From Glandiceps talaboti (lineage: Eukaryota; Hemichordata; Enteropneusta; Spengelidae): a stretch of DNA of 64,000 nt. Made by a program: the position numbers and the translations under genes. Shown piece by piece: positions 24,417 through 36,819 of the stretch (positions are counted from its first letter, which is position 1; the number at the start of each line of letters is the position of its first letter). Below the pieces are notes generated by a model. It did no database searches and was not told the DNA's origin. It saw nothing but the letters and a program-made list of their open reading frames with translations. The stretch is taken from assembly GCF_964340395.1 (NCBI RefSeq), contig NC_135554.1:13505251-13569250 (forward strand). The letters run 5' to 3'.

Positions 24417-24510
24417 GATCCTGGTTCAGATTACCCATGCTGTTCATTAGTAGATTATTGTGGTATTACAGCGACACACTGTGATTGCGATGGTTGCAAT
24501 GATTATAGAG
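24417..24510 (+). pseudogene. Copy B hevein-like exon fragment 3
   Basis: Front half deleted: the intron end runs straight into DPGSDYPCCSLVDYCG. A cryptic acceptor just before (gattcag|TG) would read out of frame to a stop. Donor intact. Confidence 0.75.
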
Positions 24511-24643
24511 GTATGATTTATTAAATACATAAATGGAGTCGAAGATAACTTTGAAACAATATGTACAGCAAACATTAGGAAGAGTTAAGAATTGATTTGA
24601 TAAATAACAGCACATTTTCTCTGTCTAATGTAATATCTCCCTA

Positions 24644-24803
24644 GAAATGAAGTGATGACCGCCGCTGTGGACCCAACTATCCCCTGTCCGATGGTAGTCC
24701 AGCACAGTGTGATCCTGTTTCACTTTCCCCACTGTGGTCATCATTAGATTGGTGTGGTAATACAGCAGCACACTGTGATTGCGATGGTTGCATCGTTTAT
24801 AGA
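24644..24803 (+). pseudogene. Copy B hevein-like exon 4 (dead)
   Basis: The Trp codon of the KKW motif is TGA, the CC-pair region is altered (ACTGTGG), and the donor AGAGgtatga is replaced by AGATATATAA. The Leu-Ser-Asp-Gly and Leu-Asp-Trp-Cys words match copy C's hevein exons more than copy A's. Confidence 0.75.
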
Positions 24804-26448
24804 TATATAATTATTATGCAAATATTGTAAGCTTACTTGGGAAAAGGTTATTCATTAATCATTCAGTATTTTCTTTATTGGAGAGTCTAATTATCGGAAT
24901 AAAGTATCTGCAACAAACGGAATTAATATTTGTCATTTAATCACTCGCCCTCTTTGTGAATTTAAGCAAGCTAGAGATGTTTAAACTGTCGCGTTTATCT
25001 TTAATTTTTGTTAGGCATTGATTTTTATCTTCCTTAAGGTGTTATAGTAGGGATGAAAAGTCTTTCAGTCTGTCTGTCCATCTCACCACTTCTTAATTAA
25101 CGGCAGGCCTATTTCAAACGAAATTGGGTGTACATTGTACATGATCATTAATGAGCAATTAACATAATTTACATTGCCACTAATTAGTTTATAGATTGCA
25201 TGCGCATGGCACAACTGTACCAGATGTAAACTGAGCGCCTCCCGTAAGGGAAGCACCAATTATTAAAATAAAACTATAAAAAAAAGTGGTATAAAGAAAT
25301 TTGTATTGCTGATGAGAACTATGAAATTGGTATACACCATGATAATTTTTATTTCTGAACGATGTATACCGTACTACATTTGTATATGTGTGAATGTTCG
25401 AAGAGCATGAAGTGAACTGTAAGTTTACGTAATGTGTTCGATCCTGTAACGAAGCTGAAAAAAAGTGGTTTCAGTTTGAATTGAGTTATTGAAATGGTGA
25501 CATGGGTCTTGTGATGTGGTGTATTTATTAATTGCTTCGGTTGTGAAGGAAGATGCTTCTCCGGAATGGCCATGCTATTGATGGAGACCTTGTGTAATGA
25601 AGTCTATTAATAAGTAACCAATGTCGTGTATAAGTAATGTCTAATGATAATATTTCGTAGTTTCTAAACTCAATTGAGCAATATAATGTGTTGAAGCCTC
25701 AAATGGGCAATATATATATTTGTTTCCTCAAATGGGTGATATATTTACACTTCCTCAAATGGGTGGTATATGAATACTTTTTCCTTTCAATGCTCTTTTT
25801 CCTTTCAATGCCCAAAAATGATCTAGTATTTTATCCTGTAAAAGAAAATAGAAAAGAAAAATTAATATGTTGGAGCTTGGGAAAGGTTGAGAGAGACAGT
25901 CATTATCACTATATACAACTACTACTTTGTTGACTGTAAACTCCAAATTATGATATCTAGAAAGTGAGTAAATATACCTTCAGAACTGACACGTTACAAC
26001 TGAATTTCTTTGTTTATTGCAAATGGGAATATGAATGGGCCAGTACACAGAGTTTATACATGCTCAAATAGTGTTTAGACACCAGTATAAAGTCTACATT
26101 TTCTAAAAAAACAATAAACAAAATGACAAATGGATGAATACCTATTTGTTATTAATATATAAGTATTTCTGATATTGATAGTGGAATTGATTTGGAAATG
26201 ATACTGCCATTATAGGATTGATTTTTAACTAAACCACTCTTTTATGTTATGTTATGTTGTTGTTGTTGTTGTTATGTTGTTGTTGTCATCATCATTGTTG
26301 TTGTGTATGTAGAGTAATAAGTTACAGTATAATCTTATATTAAGTGCAAAAATCGTAGCTTTCATTTAATTGAAACACTTTCCTATTCTTTTATATATTT
26401 CTTTTTGTGTGGGTCAGTACAACTCAAGGCAAACACCCAGGTTTACAA

Positions 26449-26578
26449 ATGTATGTATGTATGTATGTATGTATGTATGTATGTATGTATGTATGTATGT
26501 ATGTATGTATGTATGTATGTGCGTGCATGCATGTGTGTATGTATGTATGTATGTATGTATGTATGTATGTATGTATGT
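26449..26578. repeat. (ATGT)n microsatellite
   Basis: ATGT tract interrupted near 26,520 by GTGCGTGCATGCATG, followed by GT and G runs to about 26,620. Confidence 0.9.
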
Positions 26579-27758
26579 GGTGGTGGAGTAATGTGTGTGT
26601 GTGTGTGTGGGGGGGGGGTTGTTAAATTATTGAGCAAAATATAACTGTGCATGCCCAAATTTGCAATACAAACATTGTACTTTAATAAATTATTCCAAAA
26701 TTAAATACAAGTGTATCAGGATGTAATTATTTAAATCATGAATTTATGGGATCAAAATTGTGTGATATTGAGAATACAATATTTTATTGTTGTCATTGTT
26801 TTTGGAATCACTAACAAGATCTATAAAAAGTTACTAATCTAGTACTGAACAGCCAAGTGTAACCTTGGTCAACTTATATCCACATAATGAAGCACATTAT
26901 TTTTGTGATAAATCCAAAACCCTTTACTTTGTACAAGTCTGTGAGATGCAAAACAAAACAGACTCATACCCGTCCCACAATAAAATAGATGGCATCATAT
27001 CTCCCACCCCAAATTTAAACTATGTTCAAGTCAAATTGTGTCAGCTTTTAATTCAGGTAGAGCTTTCGTCTAACAAATGTACATAATTAATAGTAATGCC
27101 ATCAACTAGCAGCTATGCAATAATTTTTTACCTCCTGTTATAATTTTGAACGTTTTTCCTTCTATTTTTGAGCCTTCCAAACAATACAATTCCAGTAACA
27201 TAGATGAAATTACGCTGAAAAATAGCTATAGTTATGCTGGCAAGTCTCTATTACTGACACAACCCTCAACGAAGGGAAGGAAGGGACGACTCACTTCGTA
27301 TGCAAGCAGGACTAGGGTTAGACTTAGAGTGAGTATGTTCGATTTTATGCCAAGCGAGGCGTAATTTAGCTAAAAACCCACTCAACTTTGCAATTTAGAT
27401 GTGAATCGCTTCTATTTGCGTTTACATTGTAGGATTTGGTTCACGCCGAATTCAATGTCACAAAAATAGAAGAAGCAGCCCCAAAATCACAGCAAACTAC
27501 TACAAATTACAATACGTGTATATACTGTCAACATGATCGTGTCATGGACGCCATCTTGCCATATTACACTCATGGTTTGCTACGTTCAGCCGAGTCTTCA
27601 TTGCATTCTCTCACGGAATTGAACTTCGTAAAGGTATAACTCAATTGAAATGTAGACACTAGAGCCAAAGGGAAGATCTAAAAAATATGTAGTAATAGTA
27701 TTTGTATACTCACCAAACGTTTCGGATTTGGTCTGCTCGATCCGCTAATTTGGGCAGA

Positions 27759-27913
27759 CTAGAACGGCGAGTATAAAGTTGGCGTCAGATTCAGATTCAG
27801 ATTCAGATAGCGTCATATTGAGCGTCTTATTACGCACCTGATGCTGGATATGGCGCTGAATATGACGCTAGCTGAATCTAAATATGAAGCCAACTTTATA
27901 CTCGTCAGACTGG
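27759..27913. mobile_element. Small hairpin (MITE-like) repeat
   Basis: Left CGAGTATAAAGTTGGC and right GCCAACTTTATACTCG are perfect inverted copies, followed inward by further complementary words (ATAGCGTCATATT / AATATGACGCTA). No flanking duplication identified. Confidence 0.65.
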
Positions 27914-28324
27914 ACGCAACATCATAAAACCATTGACAGTGACCGGCCGCTGAGGGCAGCCTTCCGAGTTTACTCAAATTAATATAGCGTAATTATATTA
28001 TATTAATTCATATTGTCTTAACAGTTTAAAGTACATGAACAAATGTATTTTGTTATGTTTGATGAATATACTAATTTTTATTGAAATCGAAGTATGGAGT
28101 CTTAAGATATTGCTTAATTATTTGATTTCATTAATATGCAAATTTCTCTAATTAAACATTAACCGATCTGGCTCAAAACCTAATCAGGTCTAGCTATTAC
28201 CCTAAGGATTATATATTCCAAATTTCATTACAATTGAGCCAGCCGAATTTTAGAAAATGATGACACAGACACACAGACAGACAGACGGACAGACAGACAC
28301 ACAGACACACCTTCCCCTTTTAAT

Positions 28325-28351
28325 ACCTCCCGTACCCTTACGGGAGGTAAT
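28325..28351. repeat. Short perfect hairpin after a CAGA tract
   Basis: TACCTCCCGTA and TACGGGAGGTA separated by four bases, preceded by CAGACAGACAGACGGACAG at about 28,272. A related CCTCCCGTAAGG lies at 25,239. Probably the 3' end of a dispersed repeat family. Confidence 0.6.
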
Positions 28352-30060
28352 AAAATGATGGAAACTCTTATTACGTTTTGACCTATCCCAATTTGAATAT
28401 TGACCCAATGATCTAAACGTTGCACACCGCGATAAACCATATCTGCGGGCAATCTTGCTGGAGAATTCGCCAAGATAAATCATACGATCTCTTCTTCGAT
28501 CAAAAATGAATATTTTCTATATAAATATTTCGATAAGCTAGAGATGTTTAAACTGTCGCGTTTATCTTTAATTTTTGATAGGCACTGATTTTTATCTTCC
28601 ATAAGGAAGGTGATAGTAAGGATGAAAAGTCGTTCAGTCTGTCTGTCCATCTCACCACTTCCTAATTAACGGCAGGCCTATTTCAAACGAAATTGGGTGT
28701 AAATGATCATTAATGGAGAGATGATTTCCGTTGTGGACCCAACTATCTGGAAGATGGTAGTCCAGCACTGTGTGATCCTGATTCAGATTACCCATGCTGT
28801 TCACTAGTAGATTATTGTGGTATTACAGCGGCACACTGTGATTATTAAATACATAAATCGAGTCGAAGATAACTTTGAAACAATATGTACAGCAAGAGTT
28901 AGGAAGAGTTAAGAATTGATTTGGTAAATAACCAGCACATTTTCTCTGTCTAATGTAATATCTCCCTAGAAATGGAGTGATGACCGCCGCTGTAGACCCT
29001 GACTGACAGACTGAGTAGCAAGTTTGCTGCCACAATGCAAATGAGAAAAGTAAATATGGTTACATTGAACTCTGTACTCGATTCTTGAATTGTCAAATTT
29101 CCGACATTGATTTGCTTCATTCAAGACCCTTCAAAATATTTGGATTGTTTATATTAAAAGGCAGCTATATAAGTTTCCGTCCATATTTGATTTTTAAATT
29201 TGGAAAAACCAATCAATTTTGAGAGCCATGGAAATTCACTTTATTGTGGCATGCATCACATAATTCTTGAACTGAGTGCTACATAAGGATGATGGAATAA
29301 ACGAGTTGTATAGAATCGAAGTACAGACCTGTACATGTATTATGCTTACCATGAAGTATTTAAACTTTCCGATGTTAGCACAGTACTGGCACTAGCGATG
29401 ATGTTAGGAGGGTTTGAAATTCATTTTTATTATTTGCCATGGAAACGAGTGTCTGGTATGTAGGGGATCGCAAAGGCCAAGTGAAGTTGAGACATGCTGT
29501 CACATGGTCTTCTTGTTCATTTCCAGATTCGTCGCAAGACTGCATTCAGCTCCAGTTTATGCAGCTTCCGACTCTCTTTTCGATGTTTGGAATATAATTC
29601 ATTCAGATTTGATAGACAATACAATGAGTGAAGCCATCAAAGAATGACCACTCTAAACAATCATTTACTATTTTCAAATGATACCAATAAGAGATCCTAA
29701 CATTTGTTCTGCAAATGTACGTGTATATGTCTGTAAATTTGAATAATTTAAACAATTACACCTGTACCACGACATTCTTAGATTGATATCACATAGTCCT
29801 TTCAGGTTTCTAGATACTTTGGCCATAGGCCCTCTATATGGTCTATAGTTTGGCACATGTTTTTGCCAATTGAGGGGTATATCTTATAGCCAAGATGTTT
29901 GCATTCCAGCAATTATCACCTGTGGGAACAAAACAACTCAATGCTTAGATTACCCTTACGGAAGGTATTCAGTTTATAAAATCTGGGTGATGATGGTTTT
30001 GTGTTCATTAACATACAAAACGTTAAACTCCTGCATTCGACATACACATACAAAGTAAAA
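28350..30060. repeat. Inverted repeat with copy C 3' flank, left member
   Basis: Blocks match the reverse complement of 36,820-38,340: 28,350-28,540 with 37,870-38,050, 29,040-29,300 with 37,540-37,860, and 29,300-29,990 with 36,830-37,520. Several indels; more diverged than the first palindrome. No conserved ORF across both members. Confidence 0.75.
28714..28843 (+). pseudogene. Displaced hevein-like pseudo-exon
   Basis: Contains [11 protein letters not shown], a 6-bp loss of Pro-Leu, then LEDGSPALCDPDSDY, CCSLVDYCGITAAHC, and breaks off after CD in intron sequence. No splice sites. A second scrap with the dead-exon signature lies at about 28,965-29,010. Lies 4 kb beyond the rest of copy B. 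Confidence 0.7.
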
Positions 30061-30783
30061 CGTGACTATCACATTCTTTTGTGTGTGTGAAGAAGGAGAA
30101 GAATAACAGTGTAACGCGTATCATGCTAGGCACAACATTAGTCAAGTTCTGTGTATACCGTATGCTTGTAATGCTGTCACTTGGTAAATTGTATCATGTA
30201 CTGATATTATATTCTGGCATTCGAGAGAGAAATTAGATAAATAAAATTTAAAACTGTAAGTAAATGTATGTACTTGTACTATTGTTACGGATGACAGAAT
30301 ACAACTTTTTAATATTCGCTAAGTTTTGATGTTTTGCGAGGTCACCGTGAACTCTCAGCTGTCATGAATTAATACTTTAATAGAACAAATGTTTGCATTT
30401 CTCGAATAGTATTCTTGTAAGATGACAACATTATGTCATTATAAGATCAACAGTGTCAAATAATGACTGATTACAGACAGTTGGAAGGACGATGACGTGA
30501 TCACATTGTTTAGCTAGTTTTCATATTTGTCAATAACATTTGTATTGAATTAAGGCGACGGCAATACTTCCGTTTTAGTCATTTATGGTGCTGATTATTT
30601 AATCACCCAATCGTTTGAGTATTGTATATTTTATTTTTATAAGAATTAAATGATATACAAATTATGGATTCATTCTTTGGAAGTTGGAACTGAAGGCAAC
30701 AGCTAGGCCTAGACAAGGAGTTTCGATCTGCTTCGTGGCCACTTCTAAATAACCAAGATTAATCATGAACATTGTGTGTAGTC

Positions 30784-33065
30784 CAGTACCGTAGCCTGCG
30801 GGGGGGGGGATTTTTTTTTTTTTTTTGGGGGGGGGAGCAAGAAAAAGTGACTTTTTGAATACATAGCAATTTTATTAAAATCGTTATTTACGTGATGATT
30901 CCCAGCCTGCGCGATTTAAATTGATGGTTCACTAAAGTCAAAAGTGACTGTACACTGACTCCTCGCTAATATGTATCTTATATCGCTATTGCACGCTGGC
31001 TTAACTTTGAATAAAGGAATGTGTCCAGTTAAAAAGTGTAACTTTTAAAAATTCTTTGTGCGGGAAAGTACAAAAGAAGTTAACATGCACTGTGCATTTT
31101 CCGAGAGTAACAGTAGTCTTGAAAGTCTCCTAATTCATTTGAATATAGCAAATCGCAATAATGTCAGAGAGTGGAACTCAAAAAAAAAGACGGAAAAAGT
31201 CGTTCAACGTGAGGTCGCCTGTTGCATGCAGTGACTCCGAAGATGCACTCGACCTCGTTTACATCTTGTTCCTTATAATAGAACATTTACTGATAAAACG
31301 GCAGATCTCTTTTTGTAATATTTGGTGGCCCTGAAAACTATTAAACTAGGTACGCAATTTAAGATACACTCTTTAAAGATCCACTTTCAATAATTGTGTT
31401 CGGCGTTGTCTTTGGTTAAAATGTCGTTTGATATAATTATCTCATTGCACTAACACTAACGTTATTACACAATTCATTTTGAAGCGACAACTTGCTATGG
31501 AAAGAATGGCCCTGAATTTGTTGTGTTACTTATTTGAGAAAGCACCATCCAATTTCTTTTTTATTTAAAAGTTTGAGTGTTTATACTTTGAATGTGATAT
31601 CTTTTCGGCAACTACTTTGATAGATGTCGTTAGGTTTAGAAAAAATGAAAAAGCTGTTCAACCTACCCATATATTTTTTGGTGATAGGCAATATATCCTC
31701 ATGCGGGCTTCGCATTTGTTTCAAAATTAAGGATATTTCTTTATATCTTCTGAATAGTACATGTAACAATATACATTTGAGTCTATTCCAAATTATATAA
31801 TATCTTATGCAGTGGTTTACTTGGCTCTGCAGATGCATACAAGCATGGATTGAGATTAAATTAAGCTGTTGCATATCCAATGTGCACTAAAAAGAATTGA
31901 GCAAATGTTTACGACCATTGGAATGGGCTGACCAGTCATAGGGCCATCAAAGTCTGAAAGTCTTGAAATGTTTTGCTCTTTATTCGTGATTTTTTGGAAC
32001 CAAATTAAACTTCAGGAGAAGTCATTTACCAAGTGCACACCCGCAAAATATCTTTCAGCTTTGCCACAACAAAATACACTTCCAGATAATAGCATTATTG
32101 TTTCAAATCTGGTATTTTATTACCATATTCAAGTATTGTAAGACTTTAAATTATGTCTATGGTTTGATATTTTATGCCTCTAAATGGCCTCCCACACTGT
32201 CTTATTTTTCTTATTTATTATTCATTTGAGATGTCTACAGGATTACCCCATTTACAGACACTCTGGAATTGGAAAGACTAAAATACATACAATATTTACA
32301 AAAATAGTAAAAATAGAAATAAAATAAATTAAAATTTCAATTTGTTTCACCTTTGGAGTTGTCTCGCCAAACAGTAGCAATCAAGGTGATAATTATCTTT
32401 TTCCCAGAACAAGATGGATGATGTCTGGCAAAGTACCTCTCTGTATAGGTTAGAGCTATTTAGAGCCATATCTGTATGCGTGTGAAATCCACATCCTGTG
32501 GAAAGTAATCTTATTCAGAGTATTATTGTTGTTGGCTATCACTGTTATTTTAATGTATCATATTGTACCACATGATTTTATATTTCCACTTTAGTGTAGG
32601 TGACAGAAGGGGTAGCTAAAATAATGCTGGAGTTTCATTTGGCGGTGCTTAACAATTTTTGAGGAGAGAGGCTAGGGTGTGAGGAGCTACAACATTTGTT
32701 TAACCGTACATTGTTTACATTTCCTAACTGTAGCTATGCAGACAAATTGCAAGAGGTAGTATCAAACTCGACCTGAAATATTTTGCTATCATTATATATA
32801 GTTTGTTTTATCCTTGTCAAGCATTGTGGAAAAATGAAATTCTACCTACCTACCAACCTATCCAATATGATGGGTTAGGTTGCCTGTTGACCATTTTTTT
32901 TATTTTTTCGAGCCTTACATATGATATTTAATTGCGTATGCTAAAATAGATATTATGTAAATTGTGTGCAAATTTAGGTAAATTAGCCACTTTTCTAAAT
33001 TTTAAATGCATGATTGCACCAAGACAAAGTTCTGCCCCCTGGCAATTTTGTCAGGCTACGGCCCT
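30784..33065. mobile_element. hAT-like non-autonomous element
   Basis: 15-bp imperfect terminal inverted repeats: CAGTACCGTAGCCTG at the left and, inverted, CAGGGCCGTAGCCTG at the right (two mismatches), each beside a homopolymer-rich zone. CAGGGCCGTAGCC-type ends are common in animal hAT elements. Flanking 8-bp duplication is not clean. No transposase; the interior shows nothing else I recognise. Confidence 0.6.
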
Positions 33066-33446
33066 GTTAAGTCTGAGCCAATTCCCTAAAAGTCGATCCC
33101 GTGTACGGAGTGGAGAGAGAGAGGGTAACATTGAAGGAAATCCTCGTATTTTCTACTAAAAGGTGACGTGCACGGTGTATACGCCATCCCGAGACGTCTT
33201 CATCACACAGGCCGCGTGTTTTCTACAGTAATGTAAACACCTCTAATTACGTTTAGTAACGCTCTAACTTTCGAGCAATCAACCCGGAGAAATGTTAAAA
33301 TTCAGCCAATAAAATTCTAAATGTGAATAGATACACTGTTGATCTTATAATAACTTAATGTTGTCAACCCAGCCATCCTACAATCGCAATTATATAGTGT
33401 AACAAATTGGGTGGGGGTAACCTCTACTGTTAATGTAACCCTCCTT

Positions 33447-33702
33447 CCGGGTTGTCCGTGGCCGAGCGGTTAGCTCGTACACCTCTTACCTCTGCAGCCT
33501 GGGTTCGAACACACCAGGTGTCAGCTTGGTTTCATTAAATTTACCACACTGCAAGTAAGAAGAGTTTCATTCAGTTTGACTCTACCGAATAACACAGGTT
33601 TTCCCCGGGTACTCCGGTTTCCTCATGCATTAACACTGAACATTTCTCCTGTTATTGGGCAATGCCTGTTGGATGGTTAATAAATAAATAAATAAATAAA
33701 GA
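33447..33702 (+). mobile_element. tRNA-derived SINE
   Basis: The head carries RNA polymerase III box A-like TGGCCGAGCGGTTAG and box B GGTTCGAACAC at tRNA spacing (Ser/Leu-type). The body has a CCCCGGGTACTCCGGTTTCC core resembling conserved central regions of metazoan SINEs. The tail is (AAAT)n at about 33,680-33,702. Not a functional tRNA: no acceptor stem pairing and a long non-tRNA body. The pol III promoter may still act. Confidence 0.85.
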
Positions 33703-35689
33703 TGTTTGTACTTATTGTGATTAATCTAAATTGTGGTTATGATACGGCAGAGAGCAGATAAACGTAGACCACGCTACACTATTACGAGCATGCACCAACA
33801 ACTCTGTAAATTATGTGTACTAAACCCTGGCTTTTGAGCAAAAAAGAAAGAGACAAATCAATTCATTACTAAGTAATTTTTATTTCTTTTTAATGATTAT
33901 TTTGGGACAGCAGGGACGACGCGATAGCCATCAGATATTTTCTTCAAAAGTGACGTAAACAGCGTAATGCTTGTGTAGAACCAACAACAATGTATGTGTC
34001 GGCGATCTTCTCGCATACAAATCATACTGCATTTTGGGTAATCTGACGTGCCGTGAGAGAGCTCGAGAGAGACACAGAAAGAGACAGAGAGACAGAGAGA
34101 GAGGGGGGAGGCATACATGTACACAAATACATACACGGATGGTTGTTTTTGAAGCAGTTTTGTGATAAACACCATGACGTATTTGACAACAAAGTTGGCA
34201 ACGACAACCTTAACCAGGCTCAGTAAGTTTTGATTTCAGAACTTGTGATCGTTACTCTGCCACAGCACGTGGTAGTCATATTAAAACAGGAAGGCGGTAT
34301 AATTAGGAACCGTTTATGACTACCCCTTGCTGTGATGAAGTTACATGACAAGTTCTCAAATTCATTATCTTTTCGAAGTTTACAGAATTATATGCTATAT
34401 GCATACTACTGACACTAGCAGGTGACATCGCTGTCGTTCATCAATTCGACAACATTTTGATGACAGGTCAAATCAAGTTGTAATAACACCACTACGGTCT
34501 CCTATCCTGATCAGGGACACATAAATTTCCATTGGTAGACTTATGGCATCACTGTATCATGCATGATTTCCTAGATCACTAGTTACTGACTGTGTTTGAC
34601 TGAGGACACATTCTTCTCGTGCATGCGATGTGTTTATCTTGCCAGTCGGTGTCCATTACGGTACTGACTATGATATATGTAGGGCTAGAGCTTGGCTGCA
34701 TTTCCTATACTAATATTATTTCAGTCCATGAATGGTGGTATGACAGGCAGGGTCCATCAGTCAGGTTCGTTGCTCGCTGTTCAGCATGATGGCCTCACTG
34801 TCGTAGTTCTGCATTGCCGTAGTTCTCTGTGATCTAGCAACTTCACGAGAGCCTGTGGGTGTCGTCCAAAGAATTGTGGGAAAACTTCACTTCCACCACC
34901 ATTTCAATAAGTTTGCGGTGTGAAAAAAATATGTTGTCATGTCCACAGAGAGTTTGTATACCTTTACTGAATAAATAGGCCAGTTGAAACTAAACAGCGC
35001 CCTCAGAGACAAAGAGTTGCACATACATATTGAAAATAAATGTAACTCATACAATCAAATTAAGTTTTGACTGTTCTTAGGATTTAACATTTTTATACAA
35101 AGTATTTTAGTTTACACTTGAAAAATAAAATAATCCTTTAAAGAATTAAAAGTTTATTCTTGGGGAAAGAAATGGGCCTCACTAAGTAAACATCTTGTTA
35201 TGCAAATAAATTTCCTGCTCTGGAAAAAAAATATTTGGGCCTCTCTAAGTAAAAACTTGTTATGCAAATAAATTTTCTGCTTTGTAAAAGGAAGTTTTGT
35301 CTGTAATACAAATTTGAACTTTTTGCTTTGATATTTCTATTTTGAAACAAAAAAAAATAATGTTTTGTCCTATAAAAGAAAAAAAAATATCCTTGTACTA
35401 AATAGTTTGCTCTCAAAAAATTAATCATTTCTTCCACAAATGTATTGCTTCTATATCACCTGTGGGCCACCGTAGTGTGCAAACTTAGAATGTGAAAGAC
35501 ACTATAATAAAAAATAGCAATGGTTTAAATAATCTTTCTACACACATGAAAAATGCAATTAATTAAAATAGAAATATTTTGAATATCAATCCTTGCTGAT
35601 TTACATATTTCGTCATCTTTCTTCTCTCTTCTATTGGTTCATTGCAAATTGAATTCATTGTGAGGTAGTTCTGCGCAGTGTCCATAATT
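33703..35689. other. Intergenic stretch without recognised gene
   Basis: AT-rich, with a GAGA/CAGA-rich patch at 34,060-34,110. Two similar ~60-bp segments near 35,160-35,290 (CTAAGTAAA..CTTGTTATGCAAATAAAT) form a short tandem duplication. No splice-supported coding sequence. Confidence 0.5.
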
Positions 35690-36029
35690 TCTGTACTAGT
35701 TTGCACATCGCTTAGTGTTTGATTGGTATGATAACCTCCAAGAACATAAGAGATAAAGCAATTGTCGCGGTAACTGGTTTCCCTGGTAATTAAAAGACTG
35801 CGGGTGTTTTAATTTAGATAGGAGAAGTATGGACAAGATGTCGTTCTTTAGTCAATAAAGAGAGGGTTATATACAGCTGAGAACTAGCCAGGGAAAGAAG
35901 GTAAGAAAGTTTTATATCACTACAGAAAATCATTTTTCAATCGATCAACCAAACACTCAACTAACCAGGCAATCAATCAATATATCGATCAATCAATTAC
36001 ACACTTACTGCTCCTTGTGAAGGGAGCAA
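35690..36029 (+). mobile_element. Solo terminal repeat of the long-TIR element family
   Basis: Collinear but diverged match to the right terminal repeat at 61,370-61,780: AGAGATAAAGCAA, GGGTGTTTTAAT, CAGCTGAGA, CCAGGGAA, then CAATCAAT/CGATCAAT repeats and a TGCTCCTTGTG end. Shows that the 55-62 kb element belongs to a family. Confidence 0.65.
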
Positions 36030-36652
36030 TGGATAGAATCTATATCTATTCGAATATGCATAGTATTCATAGCTTGATGTACTTTAACCCACCTCTTGTC
36101 TCTTTCCCAATGGTAAGTATATCAAATATGTGTAAATGTGTCAACATTGTATCGTTCATGGACAGCACAGCACATACACATCGTTTATCAATGTAAGTGC
36201 GCCCTTTGGCGCCCAATGGGGGGGGGGGGTAACTGTTATGGTTTTGTCAGATATTAGTGTTTTCATTTCAAAACGTAGTGTAAACACAGCCTTAGGTAAA
36301 AAAAAAACTCGAGAGAGCCAACTCAAAAGGCAGGTGTTCACTAGTAAATTCAAGTCTTGTCTGTAATGAAGAACTTCTGTATTCACTTGGAAGATACATT
36401 CATTATATGGATGTGGTTTGCATCTTGTAAATTAGACTAATTCGTTACGGCTGGTGGTAAGAATGAAAGGGTGTAAAATGTGTGAAGAGAAATTAGATTT
36501 GCAGTTTGCTAGCTCTGGCGGGTACTAGGCATATTATGGAAAATAATGAGTTAATTGATAACATGGCCAAATATATGGCAGAGGTAAAGTGGACCACATG
36601 CGTCTTTCTTCTTCTCCTCCTCCTTCATCACACCACCCCTCTTTCTAGTTCG

Positions 36653-36653
<1 letters not shown>

Positions 36654-36716
<63 letters not shown>
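36654..36716. repeat. (GTT)n trinucleotide repeat
   Basis: About 21 units. The poly-Cys ORF across it is a microsatellite translation. Confidence 0.9.
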
Positions 36717-36819
36717 ATTCTTCACACACACAAAAATTTGTGATAGTCACGTTTTACTCTGTATATGTATGTCGAATGGAGGAGTTTAACGTTTTGTATG
36801 TTAATGAACACAAAACCAG

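Larger units (their letters stand above)
16566..24803 (+). pseudogene. Copy B: decayed hevein-lectin gene
   Basis: It has an intact promoter, noncoding exon and signal exon, but downstream only one hevein-like exon (23,932-24,102) is whole. The first is 5'-truncated, the third lacks its front half, and the fourth has an internal stop and no donor. After 24,803 the sequence jumps to DNA matching the far side of the copy C gene (about 38,495), so linkers and F-type lectin are deleted. A short secreted single-hevein product is possible if the message terminates downstream. Function lost is the simpler reading. Confidence 0.75.
24810..28300. other. 3' flank of copy B (no gene seen)
   Basis: 24,810-25,200 matches the reverse complement of copy C's 3' flank (about 38,080-38,500). 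The rest is AT-rich with simple repeats, including TTG repeats at 26,243-26,310. ORFs up to ~80 codons lack splice or domain support. Confidence 0.6.

Noticed and set aside
33447-33530. Possible functional tRNA-Ser/Leu gene
   Set aside because: The promoter boxes are tRNA-like, but no 7-bp acceptor stem closes and a SINE body and tail follow.
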